Shown: positions 34,892-44,467, counted from the first letter of the stretch. The stretch: DNA of 64,000 nt from Clostridium sp. AWRP (GCF_004006395.2 NZ_CP029758.2:310001-374000), one strand, 5' to 3'. Notes: a model not told the origin generated them from the letters alone. Program-made: numbers and translations.

Positions 34892-36445
34892 ATGAAAAAG
34901 AGATACAATAAAATTAAGACCAAGCAATCTCCAAAAACAGAATTATTAATAGTATTTTCGGTAGTATTCGTAGCAGAAATTATAGGTGGTATTTACTTTA
35001 GTTATTTCAAAGGAATATTATTGAATGATGCTTTTAGTAGAACTGCTAATGCGTTCTATGTTCTCTATATAAAACCTATAAGACTTGCATCTATTGGACT
35101 CGTTTGGAATCCACTTCCAAGTATAATGCAACTGCCATTTATGGAAATTGCTAAGGTTTGGAGACCAATGGCTTCATCGGGTATTTCTGCAGTCATAATA
35201 ACATCATTTTTTGCAGCTATGAGTGCTGTATTATTGTTAAAAGCTTTTACAAGATTTTATATACCTAAAAAATATTCAATACTTATAATTTTCTTATATG
35301 TGTCAAATCCTTTTATATTTTTTTATGGAATGAATGGAATGAGTGAAAGTATTTTCTTTTTTATAGCTATGTATGCAGTAACGTATATGACTTTCTGGAT
35401 GAGTGAAGGTAAACCTGAGTATATCATAAAAATTGCATTTGCACTAACAGCTGCATTTTATTGTAGATATGAAGCCATACCGTTTGCTGCTGCAATTGGT
35501 CTTGCAGTTTTAATAAATATATTTTTTAATAAAAAAGAAAAACAATTTATTCCCGCAGATAATAGAAAAGAAATGTACTATTATGCAGAAGGGACTGCTA
35601 TAGTATTGTATGCACCTTTTTTGTATGGAATTTTATTATGGATATTTTTGAACTGGACTATTACAGGTAATCCTCTTTATTTTCTGAACTCTGTTTATTC
35701 AAATACTGCACAGAGTCAATATGCAATTACAACTAGTACATCTAGCACAGTGTTTGGGTATGTCAGTCAGAAATCTCTACCATTTTTGCCACTATTCTTT
35801 GGTATTGTGCTTATACGCATAGTAACAAAAAAATTGCTTCAAAGTGATTTTTTCATGCTCTTTATATTGGTTTTAACTATGTTAATATTTCATTATGTTA
35901 TGCTGCTTGGTGGTAATTCATATGGATGGTTGAGATTTTTTTCATATTCTTATCCTATATGTATGGCGTGGCTTCCTTATGAGTTGTACAAAACAAAAAG
36001 TAGGTATAAACATATTGCAGCTATTGTAATATCTTTAGCAATGATTATTTCATCTGTTTTAACGGGATTTACGTTATCTAATCCTGTTCTTTCGCCGGAA
36101 GAACATGAAGTTGTGGTTGATAAGCAGACTGTGGAAATCGCGGATTATATAAATGATCAGCTTCCAGATAATAAAATATTGATGGATTCTTTTGTAACTT
36201 CTGGAATTATACTTAATGTTAAAAATGTAAATAATTTGGTAGTTTGCAGCAGCTTGAATTTTAATGAATGTGTTGACAATCCTGCAAAACATGGAATTGA
36301 ATACATAGTGGTTCCTGATCCAAATGGTGTAGGAACTCTGGATGCAATTAATAGAAAATATCCCTATTTATATTCGAATGGTGCCGATTGGTGTGTACTG
36401 GAGGAAGAATTTGAGGAATATAAAATATTTAAAGTTAAAGACTAA
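34892..36445 (+). CDS. Polytopic membrane protein, GT-C/ArnT-like glycosyltransferase
   Basis: 517-aa protein with about ten to eleven predicted helices and a C-terminal extracytoplasmic tail (from about residue 410). The first outer loop contains LLNDAFSRTAN, with an acidic residue where GT-C enzymes place the catalytic aspartate, and NGMSESIFF occurs in the middle. GT-C enzymes use polyprenyl-phosphate sugars, which the DPM1-like GTs could supply. Assignment is by topology and context, so exact function is open. A 90-bp gap precedes it, the longest in the operon, with no terminator seen. Confidence 0.7.
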   Translation: MKKRYNKIKTKQSPKTELLIVFSVVFVAEIIGGIYFSYFKGILLNDAFSRTANAFYVLYIKPIRLASIGLVWNPLPSIMQLPFMEIAKVWRPMASSGISAVIITSFFAAMSAVLLLKAFTRFYIPKKYSILIIFLYVSNPFIFFYGMNGMSESIFFFIAMYAVTYMTFWMSEGKPEYIIKIAFALTAAFYCRYEAIPFAAAIGLAVLINIFFNKKEKQFIPADNRKEMYYYAEGTAIVLYAPFLYGILLWIFLNWTITGNPLYFLNSVYSNTAQSQYAITTSTSSTVFGYVSQKSLPFLPLFFGIVLIRIVTKKLLQSDFFMLFILVLTMLIFHYVMLLGGNSYGWLRFFSYSYPICMAWLPYELYKTKSRYKHIAAIVISLAMIISSVLTGFTLSNPVLSPEEHEVVVDKQTVEIADYINDQLPDNKILMDSFVTSGIILNVKNVNNLVVCSSLNFNECVDNPAKHGIEYIVVPDPNGVGTLDAINRKYPYLYSNGADWCVLEEEFEEYKIFKVKD

Positions 36446-36468
36446 ATTATATGAAAGGGGTGAATCTA

Positions 36469-38709
36469 ATGTTAGAAAATATTGATAGAATTGGTACCAG
36501 ACTTCTAAGAATGGCGTATATAACTGAAGATCAGCTAAATTTTGCAATTAAGTATCAGGAGAAATATGGTGGATTAATTGGAGATATATTGGTTAAAAAT
36601 GGATTCATAACCCCTGAGGAATTTCAACAATTTATAGATACAAGTAAGTTTTCAAGAATTGGTGAAAGACTGCTTGGTGCAAAACTAATTACAGCAGAGC
36701 AGTTGAAAAAAACGATTAAGTATCAAGAGGAATATGGGGGAAGGATTGGAGATATTCTCATACATTTTAACTACATTACACAAAAGAAATTATATGATTT
36801 TTTAGCTGTAAGTGAAAATCAAAAACAACCTATTGGTCAAATGCTTCTTCAAAGAGGAGAAATAACTAAAGAACAACTTGATAAAGCTGTAAACCTTCAA
36901 CAGAAAAGTGGAGGCAAATTAGGTGATGTACTGTTATTTTTAAAATATATAACTCCAGAAAAACTTTACCGTAATCTGGCTACTCAAAATCATATAGGAA
37001 GAATAGGAAAGCACATAAACTTAGAGAGTTCTAAAAAACTTCCATATGGAGTAGCGCTTAAATATAATGCCATAATTATTAATAAAAGAGAAGACTCCTA
37101 TTTAGTTGCAGTAAAGGAAATATTGAATTCTGAAGAAATTAGAGAAATAGAGTCTTATTTAGATAAACCTATTGAGCAAGTTTTAGCAACTATGATTGAA
37201 ATAGATAATTTTTGGGATGAAGTGTACAGCGGAAAACAGACGGAAAAGAGTGTATTTGAACTTTATGACGAGCAGCCGGAAAACTCTGCTATAGTAACCT
37301 TTTCCAGAAATCAACAGATAGTTATGATAATCATATTTTTAACGCTTCTGGTAATGATAATTTGGGATTATAAGGCTGCACTATTTGGAATTAATCTTTT
37401 TTTTCAGGCCATTTATGCAGTTATGTCAACTTTAAAACTTTTGATTGTATTAAAGGGTTCGGATAGAAATGCACAACTGCGTTTTACGAAAGAGGAACTA
37501 AGTGAAATTGATGAAAAAGATTTGCCAATATATACTATACTTGTACCAGTTTATAAGGAAAAAGAAGTTATTAAATTATTAATACAAAATATACAAAATA
37601 TGGATTATCCGCAGTATAAATTGGATGTATGCATTCTTTTGGAAAAAGATGATGTGGAAACTATAGAAGTAGTTAAGAATATGGACCTTCCAAACAATTA
37701 CAGGGCTATGATTGTTCCTACATGTAAACCAAAAACTAAACCTAAAGCATGTAATTATGGCTTAATTAGGGCTAAGGGTGAATATGTTGTTATTTATGAT
37801 GCTGAAGATAGACCTGAACCGGACCAACTAAAAAAAGTATATTTATCATATAAAAAACTTCCTGAGGAATTTGTGTGTATACAAGCTAAGCTTAATTATT
37901 TTAATAGTAACCAAAACATACTAACAAAGTGGTTTACTCAAGAATACAGTATGTGGTTTGAACTACTTTTGGTGGGAATTATGCAAATAAAAACTCCTAT
38001 TCCACTAGGAGGAACTTCAAATCACTTCAAAATAGATTTTTTAAGGGAAGTAGGTGCATGGGATCCTTTTAATGTAACTGAAGACGCAGATCTTGGTGTT
38101 AGGCTTTTTAAGAAAGGTTACAAAACTGCAGTAGTAGATTCACGCACATGGGAGGAAGCAAATTCTCATTTGGGTAATTGGATTAGGCAGAGATCTAGGT
38201 GGATAAAGGGTTATATGCAAACATGGCTTGTACATATGAGACATCCAATTCAGTTGTATAAATCTTTGGGGCTTCAGGGATTTATTGGATATCATGCTAT
38301 GGTACTAGGAACACCTTTATTACCTATTATCAATCCTTTCTTTTGGGCACTGCTTGTATGGTGGTATATTACTAAAGCATTTTGGATAAGAGCTTTATTT
38401 CCGGGGGCATTTTATTATTTAGCTGCATTTCAGCTCTTTTTCGGGAATTTTATGTTCACATATATTAATGCAATAGGTATGTACTGGGTAATTAGAGATT
38501 GTTCATTACAAGAAAGACAGCCATTTTCATATGGATTAATTAAGTATGCACTATTGACACCTATTTACTGGATTTTGATGAGTGTTGCTTCCTATAAAGC
38601 TTTATTCCAATTGGTTAAAAACCCGTTTTATTGGGAAAAAACCAATCATGGTTTAACATCTGTTAAAAATGACACAATTAGAAACAAGAGTATTACTAAT
38701 AAAATGTAA
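36469..38709 (+). CDS. MshEN-domain (c-di-GMP-binding) processive GT2 polysaccharide synthase
   Basis: 746-aa fusion. Three tandem MshEN modules occupy residues 1-165, each starting RIGxxLL or PIGxxLL and ending in a glutamine 24 residues later (for example RIGTRLLRMAYITEDQLNF, RIGERLLGAKLITAEQLKK), followed by GGxIGDIL. MshEN motifs bind c-di-GMP in MshE and NfrB. After a linker and helices (about 275-325) comes a GT2 catalytic domain with DAEDRPEPDQ, TEDADLGVRL and QRSRWIKG, the QxxRW motif of processive synthases, then helices to the C-terminus. An upstream ATG at 36451 exists, but AAAGGGG (36454-36460) places the start at 36469. Organisation resembles NfrB with the domain order reversed. 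Confidence 0.9.
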   Translation: MLENIDRIGTRLLRMAYITEDQLNFAIKYQEKYGGLIGDILVKNGFITPEEFQQFIDTSKFSRIGERLLGAKLITAEQLKKTIKYQEEYGGRIGDILIHFNYITQKKLYDFLAVSENQKQPIGQMLLQRGEITKEQLDKAVNLQQKSGGKLGDVLLFLKYITPEKLYRNLATQNHIGRIGKHINLESSKKLPYGVALKYNAIIINKREDSYLVAVKEILNSEEIREIESYLDKPIEQVLATMIEIDNFWDEVYSGKQTEKSVFELYDEQPENSAIVTFSRNQQIVMIIIFLTLLVMIIWDYKAALFGINLFFQAIYAVMSTLKLLIVLKGSDRNAQLRFTKEELSEIDEKDLPIYTILVPVYKEKEVIKLLIQNIQNMDYPQYKLDVCILLEKDDVETIEVVKNMDLPNNYRAMIVPTCKPKTKPKACNYGLIRAKGEYVVIYDAEDRPEPDQLKKVYLSYKKLPEEFVCIQAKLNYFNSNQNILTKWFTQEYSMWFELLLVGIMQIKTPIPLGGTSNHFKIDFLREVGAWDPFNVTEDADLGVRLFKKGYKTAVVDSRTWEEANSHLGNWIRQRSRWIKGYMQTWLVHMRHPIQLYKSLGLQGFIGYHAMVLGTPLLPIINPFFWALLVWWYITKAFWIRALFPGAFYYLAAFQLFFGNFMFTYINAIGMYWVIRDCSLQERQPFSYGLIKYALLTPIYWILMSVASYKALFQLVKNPFYWEKTNHGLTSVKNDTIRNKSITNKM

Positions 38710-38735
38710 AACAATATTATACGGGAGAAAATAAA

Positions 38736-41012
38736 ATGGAGAGAAAAAGTTTTTTTATACAAAAAATTTTATGTGTGGTCATTTCAAGTCTATGTATTAT
38801 ATTGTCTTTTATGATTTTTAATGAAAATGTGTTAGCGGAATCAACTGACAATAATTCTTATGATATACAAATATTTAATGATAATCAAAATTTTAATATG
38901 CCTAAAAATACAGCATCCTATTATATTGATATCCCAAAGGGAACAGCATTAAATGATGATTGCTATGTATATATTCATTACGCATTTTCAAATACATTAA
39001 TTAGCCACCTTTCAAATATGGCGTTGAATGTAAATGGTACTTATATTTCTACTCAATGGATATATGATATACAAAAAGATTCACCTAACTGGTGGAAAGT
39101 TGATATACCTATAAGTATGTTAAAGGTAGGAGCAGTTAATGAAATTAGAATTGAAAGCAATCATAGATCAATAGAGGGGGATTGTGCGGATATTGATAAT
39201 CTTAGTAACTGGGTTACTATATATAATGATTCAAAATTACATTTGTCAGTTAATACATTTGATAAGCCTTTGCTTGGAGACTTTTATTCACTATATTTTG
39301 AAAATCTTCAAAACAAGCAAAAATTAGCTGCTGATTTTGTACTTCCTAAGACAAAGAATTATAACCTGGTTGCAGCACTTCTAAAAATATCATCTTCTAT
39401 TGGAAAAATGAATTCGGATAGGGTTGTTATAAACTATAATGTTTTAAATAAGGGTGAACCTTATAAATCCAATCAAAATAAAATATTGATAGGACCTGTT
39501 AGTGAATGGAAAGCTTTTAGTAACCTGATTTTACCTTCAGAAAATTTGTATAAAAATCAAGGGTTTTTATCAATTGAGGATCAAAAAAAAGATATGCCAT
39601 ATTATCAAACTCTTATAAGTGGTGAGGATGACCTTGGAGTAAATAAGTCAGTGGATTTTATATCTAATAATACCCTTTTGACTCAAATAAAAGATAAGTC
39701 ACTAGTTGTAAATTCACAAGCAGCTGATAAATATAATAGCTTTACACAAAATAAAAAGGGAATCTATAAATTTTCTGATTGGGGATATTCTGATATTAAT
39801 TTACCAGGAGCATTTCATCAGAAAAGTAGTTTCTCTTTTATACAACCAAATGGAATTCAAGGAGGAAAAGGTTCCTACATAAATTTGAAATTTGCTCATT
39901 CAAAATTGTTATTATCGGATAGATCTCTTTTGACAATATATATAAATGGCAAGATTATTGACAGTGTGAAATTATCTAATTCTAATGCAGATAGCGGTAA
40001 TTTAAAAGTAAGCATTCCTGACAGTGCACTAAAACATACGGTTATAAAAGTTGATGTTGAGTGCTATAATTATATAGGCAAAATTGACTGTTCAAAAGAT
40101 TATTATGATAGTGCATGGACACTCATAAATGCAAACTCTGAAATATGTCTAATTCCTAGTAAGGTAGGAATACAGCCTTCATTGGATAACTTCCCTTTTT
40201 TTGATACCTATAGTGAAAATAAACAGCCGCAGGTTGTAATGGGATTGCCTGAAAATTATGATAACAATTATTTGGAAATAGCCGCCACTATTGCTACCCG
40301 TGCAGGACAAAATTCTAAAGAATCATTTAACTGGAGTATACTGCAGGGCAATGATAATTTGACAGAAAAACAAAAACAGGATGATATGATTTTTATAGGT
40401 TCTTTTAATAATATTAAATTGCCCCAAAAAGTTAAAAAATCTTTACCGGTACTGCCTTTAGAAAATAATAAGTTTAAAATTAAAAAAGGACTTCAAGTAC
40501 TGCCAGAGACATTAAAAAATAAGATACTGGTACAAGTAATAAGGTCTCCATGGAATTTTTATAAACGCATATATATAGTATCCTATGACACTTCTGACAA
40601 TGCAAAAATGTTAAAAGCGTTTTTGAATAATACAAACATCTTATGGCAGATGAAAAACCAGGTTTCGGTTATAGACAGTACAAAAGAAATTCATAATATG
40701 TCAGTGGATGATTATGAAAATGATAAAGTGCCAATTACAGTTGGAAGTGTACTGCAGATAATTGAAGATAGATCAGGTTTGCCATGGTGGGTATTTTTAA
40801 TAGCATTAATTGCAATAATAGTAGGTGTTATTACTGTAGTTAGGTTAAGAAAAAAAGAGAATCAATTTCAAGATACGGCTAATAAAATTAGGAAGGAACA
40901 GGGATTCGGAGAAGACGAAACTGAACAAAAAGTTGAAGAACAAAAAATATCCAGGGTAGGGCGAAGAAAAATGAAGAAAAAACATAGAAAAATTTTCAAA
41001 AGAAGAAAATAA
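38736..41012 (+). CDS. BcsB-like cellulose-synthase accessory protein
   Basis: 758-aa secreted, membrane-anchored protein: signal peptide (about residues 1-35), a long extracytoplasmic region with repeated carbohydrate-binding-like folds (LSNMALNVNGTYISTQW; SRSLLTIYINGKIIDS-type), and a C-terminal helix (about 690-712, LPWWVFLIALIAIIVGVITV) followed by a basic tail. This is the layout of BcsB, which pairs with the synthase and guides the polymer out. In a single-membrane cell it would sit on the outer face of the membrane. Follows the synthase by 26 bp; a terminator follows its stop. Confidence 0.85.
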   Translation: MERKSFFIQKILCVVISSLCIILSFMIFNENVLAESTDNNSYDIQIFNDNQNFNMPKNTASYYIDIPKGTALNDDCYVYIHYAFSNTLISHLSNMALNVNGTYISTQWIYDIQKDSPNWWKVDIPISMLKVGAVNEIRIESNHRSIEGDCADIDNLSNWVTIYNDSKLHLSVNTFDKPLLGDFYSLYFENLQNKQKLAADFVLPKTKNYNLVAALLKISSSIGKMNSDRVVINYNVLNKGEPYKSNQNKILIGPVSEWKAFSNLILPSENLYKNQGFLSIEDQKKDMPYYQTLISGEDDLGVNKSVDFISNNTLLTQIKDKSLVVNSQAADKYNSFTQNKKGIYKFSDWGYSDINLPGAFHQKSSFSFIQPNGIQGGKGSYINLKFAHSKLLLSDRSLLTIYINGKIIDSVKLSNSNADSGNLKVSIPDSALKHTVIKVDVECYNYIGKIDCSKDYYDSAWTLINANSEICLIPSKVGIQPSLDNFPFFDTYSENKQPQVVMGLPENYDNNYLEIAATIATRAGQNSKESFNWSILQGNDNLTEKQKQDDMIFIGSFNNIKLPQKVKKSLPVLPLENNKFKIKKGLQVLPETLKNKILVQVIRSPWNFYKRIYIVSYDTSDNAKMLKAFLNNTNILWQMKNQVSVIDSTKEIHNMSVDDYENDKVPITVGSVLQIIEDRSGLPWWVFLIALIAIIVGVITVVRLRKKENQFQDTANKIRKEQGFGEDETEQKVEEQKISRVGRRKMKKKHRKIFKRRK

Positions 41013-41020
41013 ACCTAGAA

Positions 41021-41062
41021 AATAGATTCATGAAGGTAAAATATTCATGAATCTATTTTTTA
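41021..41062 (+). terminator. Terminator of the polysaccharide operon
   Basis: AATAGATTCATGAA (41021-41034) pairs exactly with TTCATGAATCTATT (41044-41057), then TTTTT. It closes the 13-kb run that began at the riboswitch. Confidence 0.9.
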
Positions 41063-41233
41063 ATTGATCTTAAATGCACCTTTATAAGTAATATGTAGTA
41101 TATTTTTTTATCTTATATACAATACTGAAATATATAAGAATAAATTCTTATATATATATTAATGAAACAAATCATGCAATTGTTAATAAAAACATACTAT
41201 TCATAATAAATTATTAAAATTATAATATTACTA

Positions 41234-41262
41234 TTGATAATTTATCTAAAAATTAGTATTAT
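41234..41262 (+). promoter_or_regulatory. Candidate amtB promoter
   Basis: TTGATA (41234-41239), 17-bp spacer, TATTAT (41257-41262), 52 bp before the amtB start. The rest of 41063-41233 is AT-rich with nothing else recognised; in such sequence chance matches are common. Confidence 0.4.
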
Positions 41263-41313
41263 ATATATAAGTTTTATAAAATTTATAATTATTTTTCAAA
41301 AGGAGGTATTTTT

Positions 41314-42543
41314 ATGTACGGAGTAAATGGAGCAGATACAGTTTTCGTACTTATAAGCGCAGCACTAGTAATGATAATGACTCCAGCACTGGCCTTATTT
41401 TATGCAGGAATGGTTAGAGGAAAAAACACTTTAAACAGCACTCTTCATAGTTTTTCAGCTTTAGCAGTTATATCTATTCAATGGATACTTATAGGATACA
41501 CATTGTGTTTTGGTACAGACATTGGAGGAATCATAGGTGGTTTTAATTTTGCAGGTTTAAAAGGAGTTGGATTTGCGCCAAATGCAGATTATGCAGCTAC
41601 TATTCCACAGCAAGTATTTATGTTGTTTCAGCTTATGTTTGCAATAATAACTCCAGCACTTATATCAGGATCTATTGCAGAAAGAATGAAATTTATGCCT
41701 TGGGTAGCATTTGTTTTGCTTTGGACAACTTTAGTTTATGATCCTATTGCTCATTGGGTATGGGGAACAGGTGGATGGCTTAAAAATCTCGGAGCTTTGG
41801 ATTTTGCAGGTGGTAATGTAGTTCATATTAGTTCAGGTATTTCCGGACTTGTAGCAGCACTTATGCTTGGTAAAAGGAAAAATGTAGGAAAACCTAGTAA
41901 CCTTCCGATGACATGTTTAGGAGCTGCCATACTTTGGTTTGGTTGGTATGGATTTAATGCTGGAAGTGCACTTGCTATAAATGATGTAGCAGTAAATGCT
42001 TTTATAACTACAAATACTTCCGCAGCAGCTTCGGCAATAAGTTGGAGCGTTTGTGAACTTCTTTACAGAAAGAAAGTTACTTCTCTTGGAGTTGCCAGTG
42101 GAATAGTTGCAGGTCTTGTAGCTATAACTCCAGCTGCAGGTTTTGTAAGTCCTTTAGCTTCAATACTTATTGGATTAATAGGAGGAGCTATTTGTTACAC
42201 TACTGTTACTTTTGCAAAATCTAAGTTTGGATATGATGATGCACTTGATGCTTTTGGATGTCATGGTGTAGGAGGAATCTGGGGAGGAATTGCTACAGGA
42301 ATATTTGCATGGAAAGCAATAAATTCTGCCGGTGCGAGTGGACTTATACATGGAAATCCTAAGTTGGTTTTAATTCAACTTACAGCTGTTTTGGCAAGTG
42401 TTGTATATTCTGCAATAGTTACATTTATAATAATTAAAGTAATTAAAGCTGTAAGTGGTATAAGAGTAACTGATAAAGATGAACAAATTGGACTTGATGT
42501 TGCAGAACACGGTGAAGAAGCTTATGGAGGAATGAATATTTAA
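41314..42543 (+). CDS. amtB: Ammonium transporter
   Basis: 409-aa Amt/Rh channel that conducts ammonium across the membrane. It has about eleven helices. Conserved features: ALFYAGMVRGKN at the first helix, AHWVWGTGGWL, DFAGGNVVHISSGISGLVAAL with a pore histidine, GWYGFNAGSAL and DALDAFGCHGVGGIWGGIATG with the second pore histidine. ATG 41314 follows AAAAGGAGG. A PII gene lies 128 bp downstream, the standard amtB-glnK pairing in which PII plugs the channel at high nitrogen. Confidence 0.96.
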   Translation: MYGVNGADTVFVLISAALVMIMTPALALFYAGMVRGKNTLNSTLHSFSALAVISIQWILIGYTLCFGTDIGGIIGGFNFAGLKGVGFAPNADYAATIPQQVFMLFQLMFAIITPALISGSIAERMKFMPWVAFVLLWTTLVYDPIAHWVWGTGGWLKNLGALDFAGGNVVHISSGISGLVAALMLGKRKNVGKPSNLPMTCLGAAILWFGWYGFNAGSALAINDVAVNAFITTNTSAAASAISWSVCELLYRKKVTSLGVASGIVAGLVAITPAAGFVSPLASILIGLIGGAICYTTVTFAKSKFGYDDALDAFGCHGVGGIWGGIATGIFAWKAINSAGASGLIHGNPKLVLIQLTAVLASVVYSAIVTFIIIKVIKAVSGIRVTDKDEQIGLDVAEHGEEAYGGMNI

Positions 42544-42671
42544 CAATTGACTATTTTATTGTAAGAAGGGAAACCCTAGTTTAAAATAAGAATTGAATTG
42601 GAGAGCTAATTTTAATAAAACATCATAAGCTGTATTATGAAAGTAAATATATGTTTAAAGGAGGTAAAATA

Positions 42672-43046
42672 ATGGAAGGCAAACTTACTAAGGTTGATAT
42701 TATTACTTCTGGTGGAAGATTTGAAGAGCTTAAAAAAGCATTAGGAGATATAGGTATTTCGGGTATGACTGTTACAAATGTTTTAGGGTGCGGAATGCAA
42801 AAGGGCCATAAAGAATATTATCGTGGGTTAACTATGGATATTAATTTACTACCTAAAGTTAAAGTAGAAATAATAGTTTGTGAAGTACCTGTAGAGAAAG
42901 TTGTTGAAACTGCTAAAAAAGTTCTCCACACTGGAGAAATGGGTGATGGAAAAATATTTGTATACAATGTAGAAAATGTTATACGAATAAGTACTGGTGA
43001 CGAAGGCAAAGCTGCTCTTCAATATAACAAAGATAGTGAAAAATAA
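42672..43046 (+). CDS. PII nitrogen regulatory protein (GlnK/GlnB type)
   Basis: 124-aa PII protein that senses 2-oxoglutarate and adenine nucleotides and controls AmtB. The T-loop region is GCGMQKGHKEYYRGLTMDIN and the B-loop is THTGEMGDGKIF-like. The loop has methionine in place of the uridylylated Tyr51 of enteric proteins, so regulation should be by ligand binding only. The open frame reaches back to ATG 42651, but AAAGGAGG at 42657-42664 sets the start at 42672. No glnD is seen in the window. Confidence 0.93.
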   Translation: MEGKLTKVDIITSGGRFEELKKALGDIGISGMTVTNVLGCGMQKGHKEYYRGLTMDINLLPKVKVEIIVCEVPVEKVVETAKKVLHTGEMGDGKIFVYNVENVIRISTGDEGKAALQYNKDSEK

Positions 43047-43099
43047 TAACTTAACTTTGACTTAATGTAAAAAAATTACGACATAACTTTTTCAAGATG

Positions 43100-43160
43100 A
43101 CAATTGACAGAGGACAGAGGACAATGAAGGTGAGTTTTCCTCCTTACGTCAGAAAATTAA
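43100..43160. repeat. Dispersed intergenic repeat, copy C (diverged)
   Basis: ACAATGAAGGTGAGTTTTCC followed by CGTCAGAAAAT parallels copies A and B2 (3587-3660, 51315-51380). GAGGACA is repeated in tandem just before it. Confidence 0.45.
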
Positions 43161-43167
43161 TTTATTT

Positions 43168-43203
43168 TTAAGCGATGTTTTGCTAATGCAAAACATCGCT
43201 TAA
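43168..43203. repeat. Perfect 16-bp hairpin
   Basis: TTAAGCGATGTTTTGC (43168-43183), a TAAT loop, and its exact complement (43188-43203). No T-run follows. It adjoins dispersed repeat copy C and may be part of the same mobile intergenic element, or terminate or stabilise the amtB-PII transcript. Confidence 0.65.
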
Positions 43204-43336
43204 GCAGGTTCTAAAATCTGTGAGTTTCAAATAATTGATTGCTCAGAAAGTACTTCTTAGAAACAAAATTTGATATAATAACTATAGAACTTGTAAAGGA
43301 AAGCTAGATTTATACATATAACTTTAGGAGGATAAT

Positions 43337-44467
43337 ATGGACTATACTTTAATTGCCACATCAACTTTTGGACTTGAGTCCGTAGTGGCTAAAGAGCTTA
43401 AAAACTTAGGATATGATGACTTAAAATTGGAAAATGGTAAAGTTACTTTTCCTGGAGATGAGATGGATATAGTTACCTGTAACTTGTGGCTTAGAACTGC
43501 AGACAGGGTACTTGTAAAAATGTCAGAATTTAAAGCTGAAAGTTTCGAGGAACTTTTTCAAGGAACACTTGCTGTAGATTGGGGAAGCATAATGCCCGAA
43601 AATGCGTTTATGCATGTAACTGGAAAATCTATAAAATCCAAACTACATAGCGTGCCGGATTGCCAGTCAATAGTTAAAAAAGCTGTTATTGAATCTATGA
43701 AAAAAAAGTATAACAGAGAGAAATTTAGTGAAGATGGAGTAGAATATAAAATAGAAGTAGCGATATTAAAGGATATAGTAACTTTAACTGTGGACACATC
43801 CGGTGAAGGACTTCACAAAAGGGGATATAGGAAAAACTCAGGTGGAGCACCTATGAAGGAAACTTTGGCAGCCGCTTTAGTTTTATTGAGTAAATGGGAA
43901 CCTTCTAGAGTACTTGTAGATCCTATGTGTGGTTCTGGAACTATTGCTATTGAAGCTGCTATGATAGGAAAAAATATAGCACCAGGTTTAAATAGGAGCT
44001 TTGTGTCCGAAAAATGGGATATAATTCCTCATGATTTATGGGAGGATTTGAGAAAGCATGCTAGAAATTCTATAAATAATAAAGAGTTTAAAATTTTAGC
44101 TTCAGATATAGATGGATGGGTAATTAAAACCGCAAAAGATAATGCAAAAAAAGCAGGAGTGTCAGAGCAAATTGAATTTCAAAAAATCCCTGTGCAAAAT
44201 TTTAGTTCAAAAAAGAAATATGGTTTTATAATAAGTAATCCACCCTATGGCCAAAGACTTGGAGATGTGAAGGAAGTGGAGAAACTTTATGAGGATATGG
44301 GAAGCGTATTTTCAAAGCTTCAAAATTGGTCTTATTTTATAATAACAGCCCATGATGGATTTGAAAAACATTTTGGAAAAAAATCAGATAAGAATAGAAA
44401 ACTATATAATGGTAAATTAAAATGCTATTATTATCAGTATTTTGGAGAAGAGCCAAAACATAATTAA
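43337..44467 (+). CDS. THUMP-domain class I RNA methyltransferase (RlmL/YpsC-like)
   Basis: 376-aa enzyme. N-terminal ferredoxin-like plus THUMP RNA-binding region (about residues 1-155), then a Rossmann methyltransferase with LVDPMCGSGTIAIEAAMIG and IISNPPYGQRLGD, the NPPY motif of base N-methylation. Relatives methylate G2445 or similar guanines of 23S rRNA; the exact site here is not known. ATG 43337 follows TTTAGGAGGATA. Single-gene unit, converging on a TetR gene. Confidence 0.92.
   Translation: MDYTLIATSTFGLESVVAKELKNLGYDDLKLENGKVTFPGDEMDIVTCNLWLRTADRVLVKMSEFKAESFEELFQGTLAVDWGSIMPENAFMHVTGKSIKSKLHSVPDCQSIVKKAVIESMKKKYNREKFSEDGVEYKIEVAILKDIVTLTVDTSGEGLHKRGYRKNSGGAPMKETLAAALVLLSKWEPSRVLVDPMCGSGTIAIEAAMIGKNIAPGLNRSFVSEKWDIIPHDLWEDLRKHARNSINNKEFKILASDIDGWVIKTAKDNAKKAGVSEQIEFQKIPVQNFSSKKKYGFIISNPPYGQRLGDVKEVEKLYEDMGSVFSKLQNWSYFIITAHDGFEKHFGKKSDKNRKLYNGKLKCYYYQYFGEEPKHN

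Noticed and set aside
36451..36468. Upstream ATG of the MshEN-GT2 gene
   Set aside because: The Shine-Dalgarno AAAGGGG lies inside this extension, so translation should begin at 36469.
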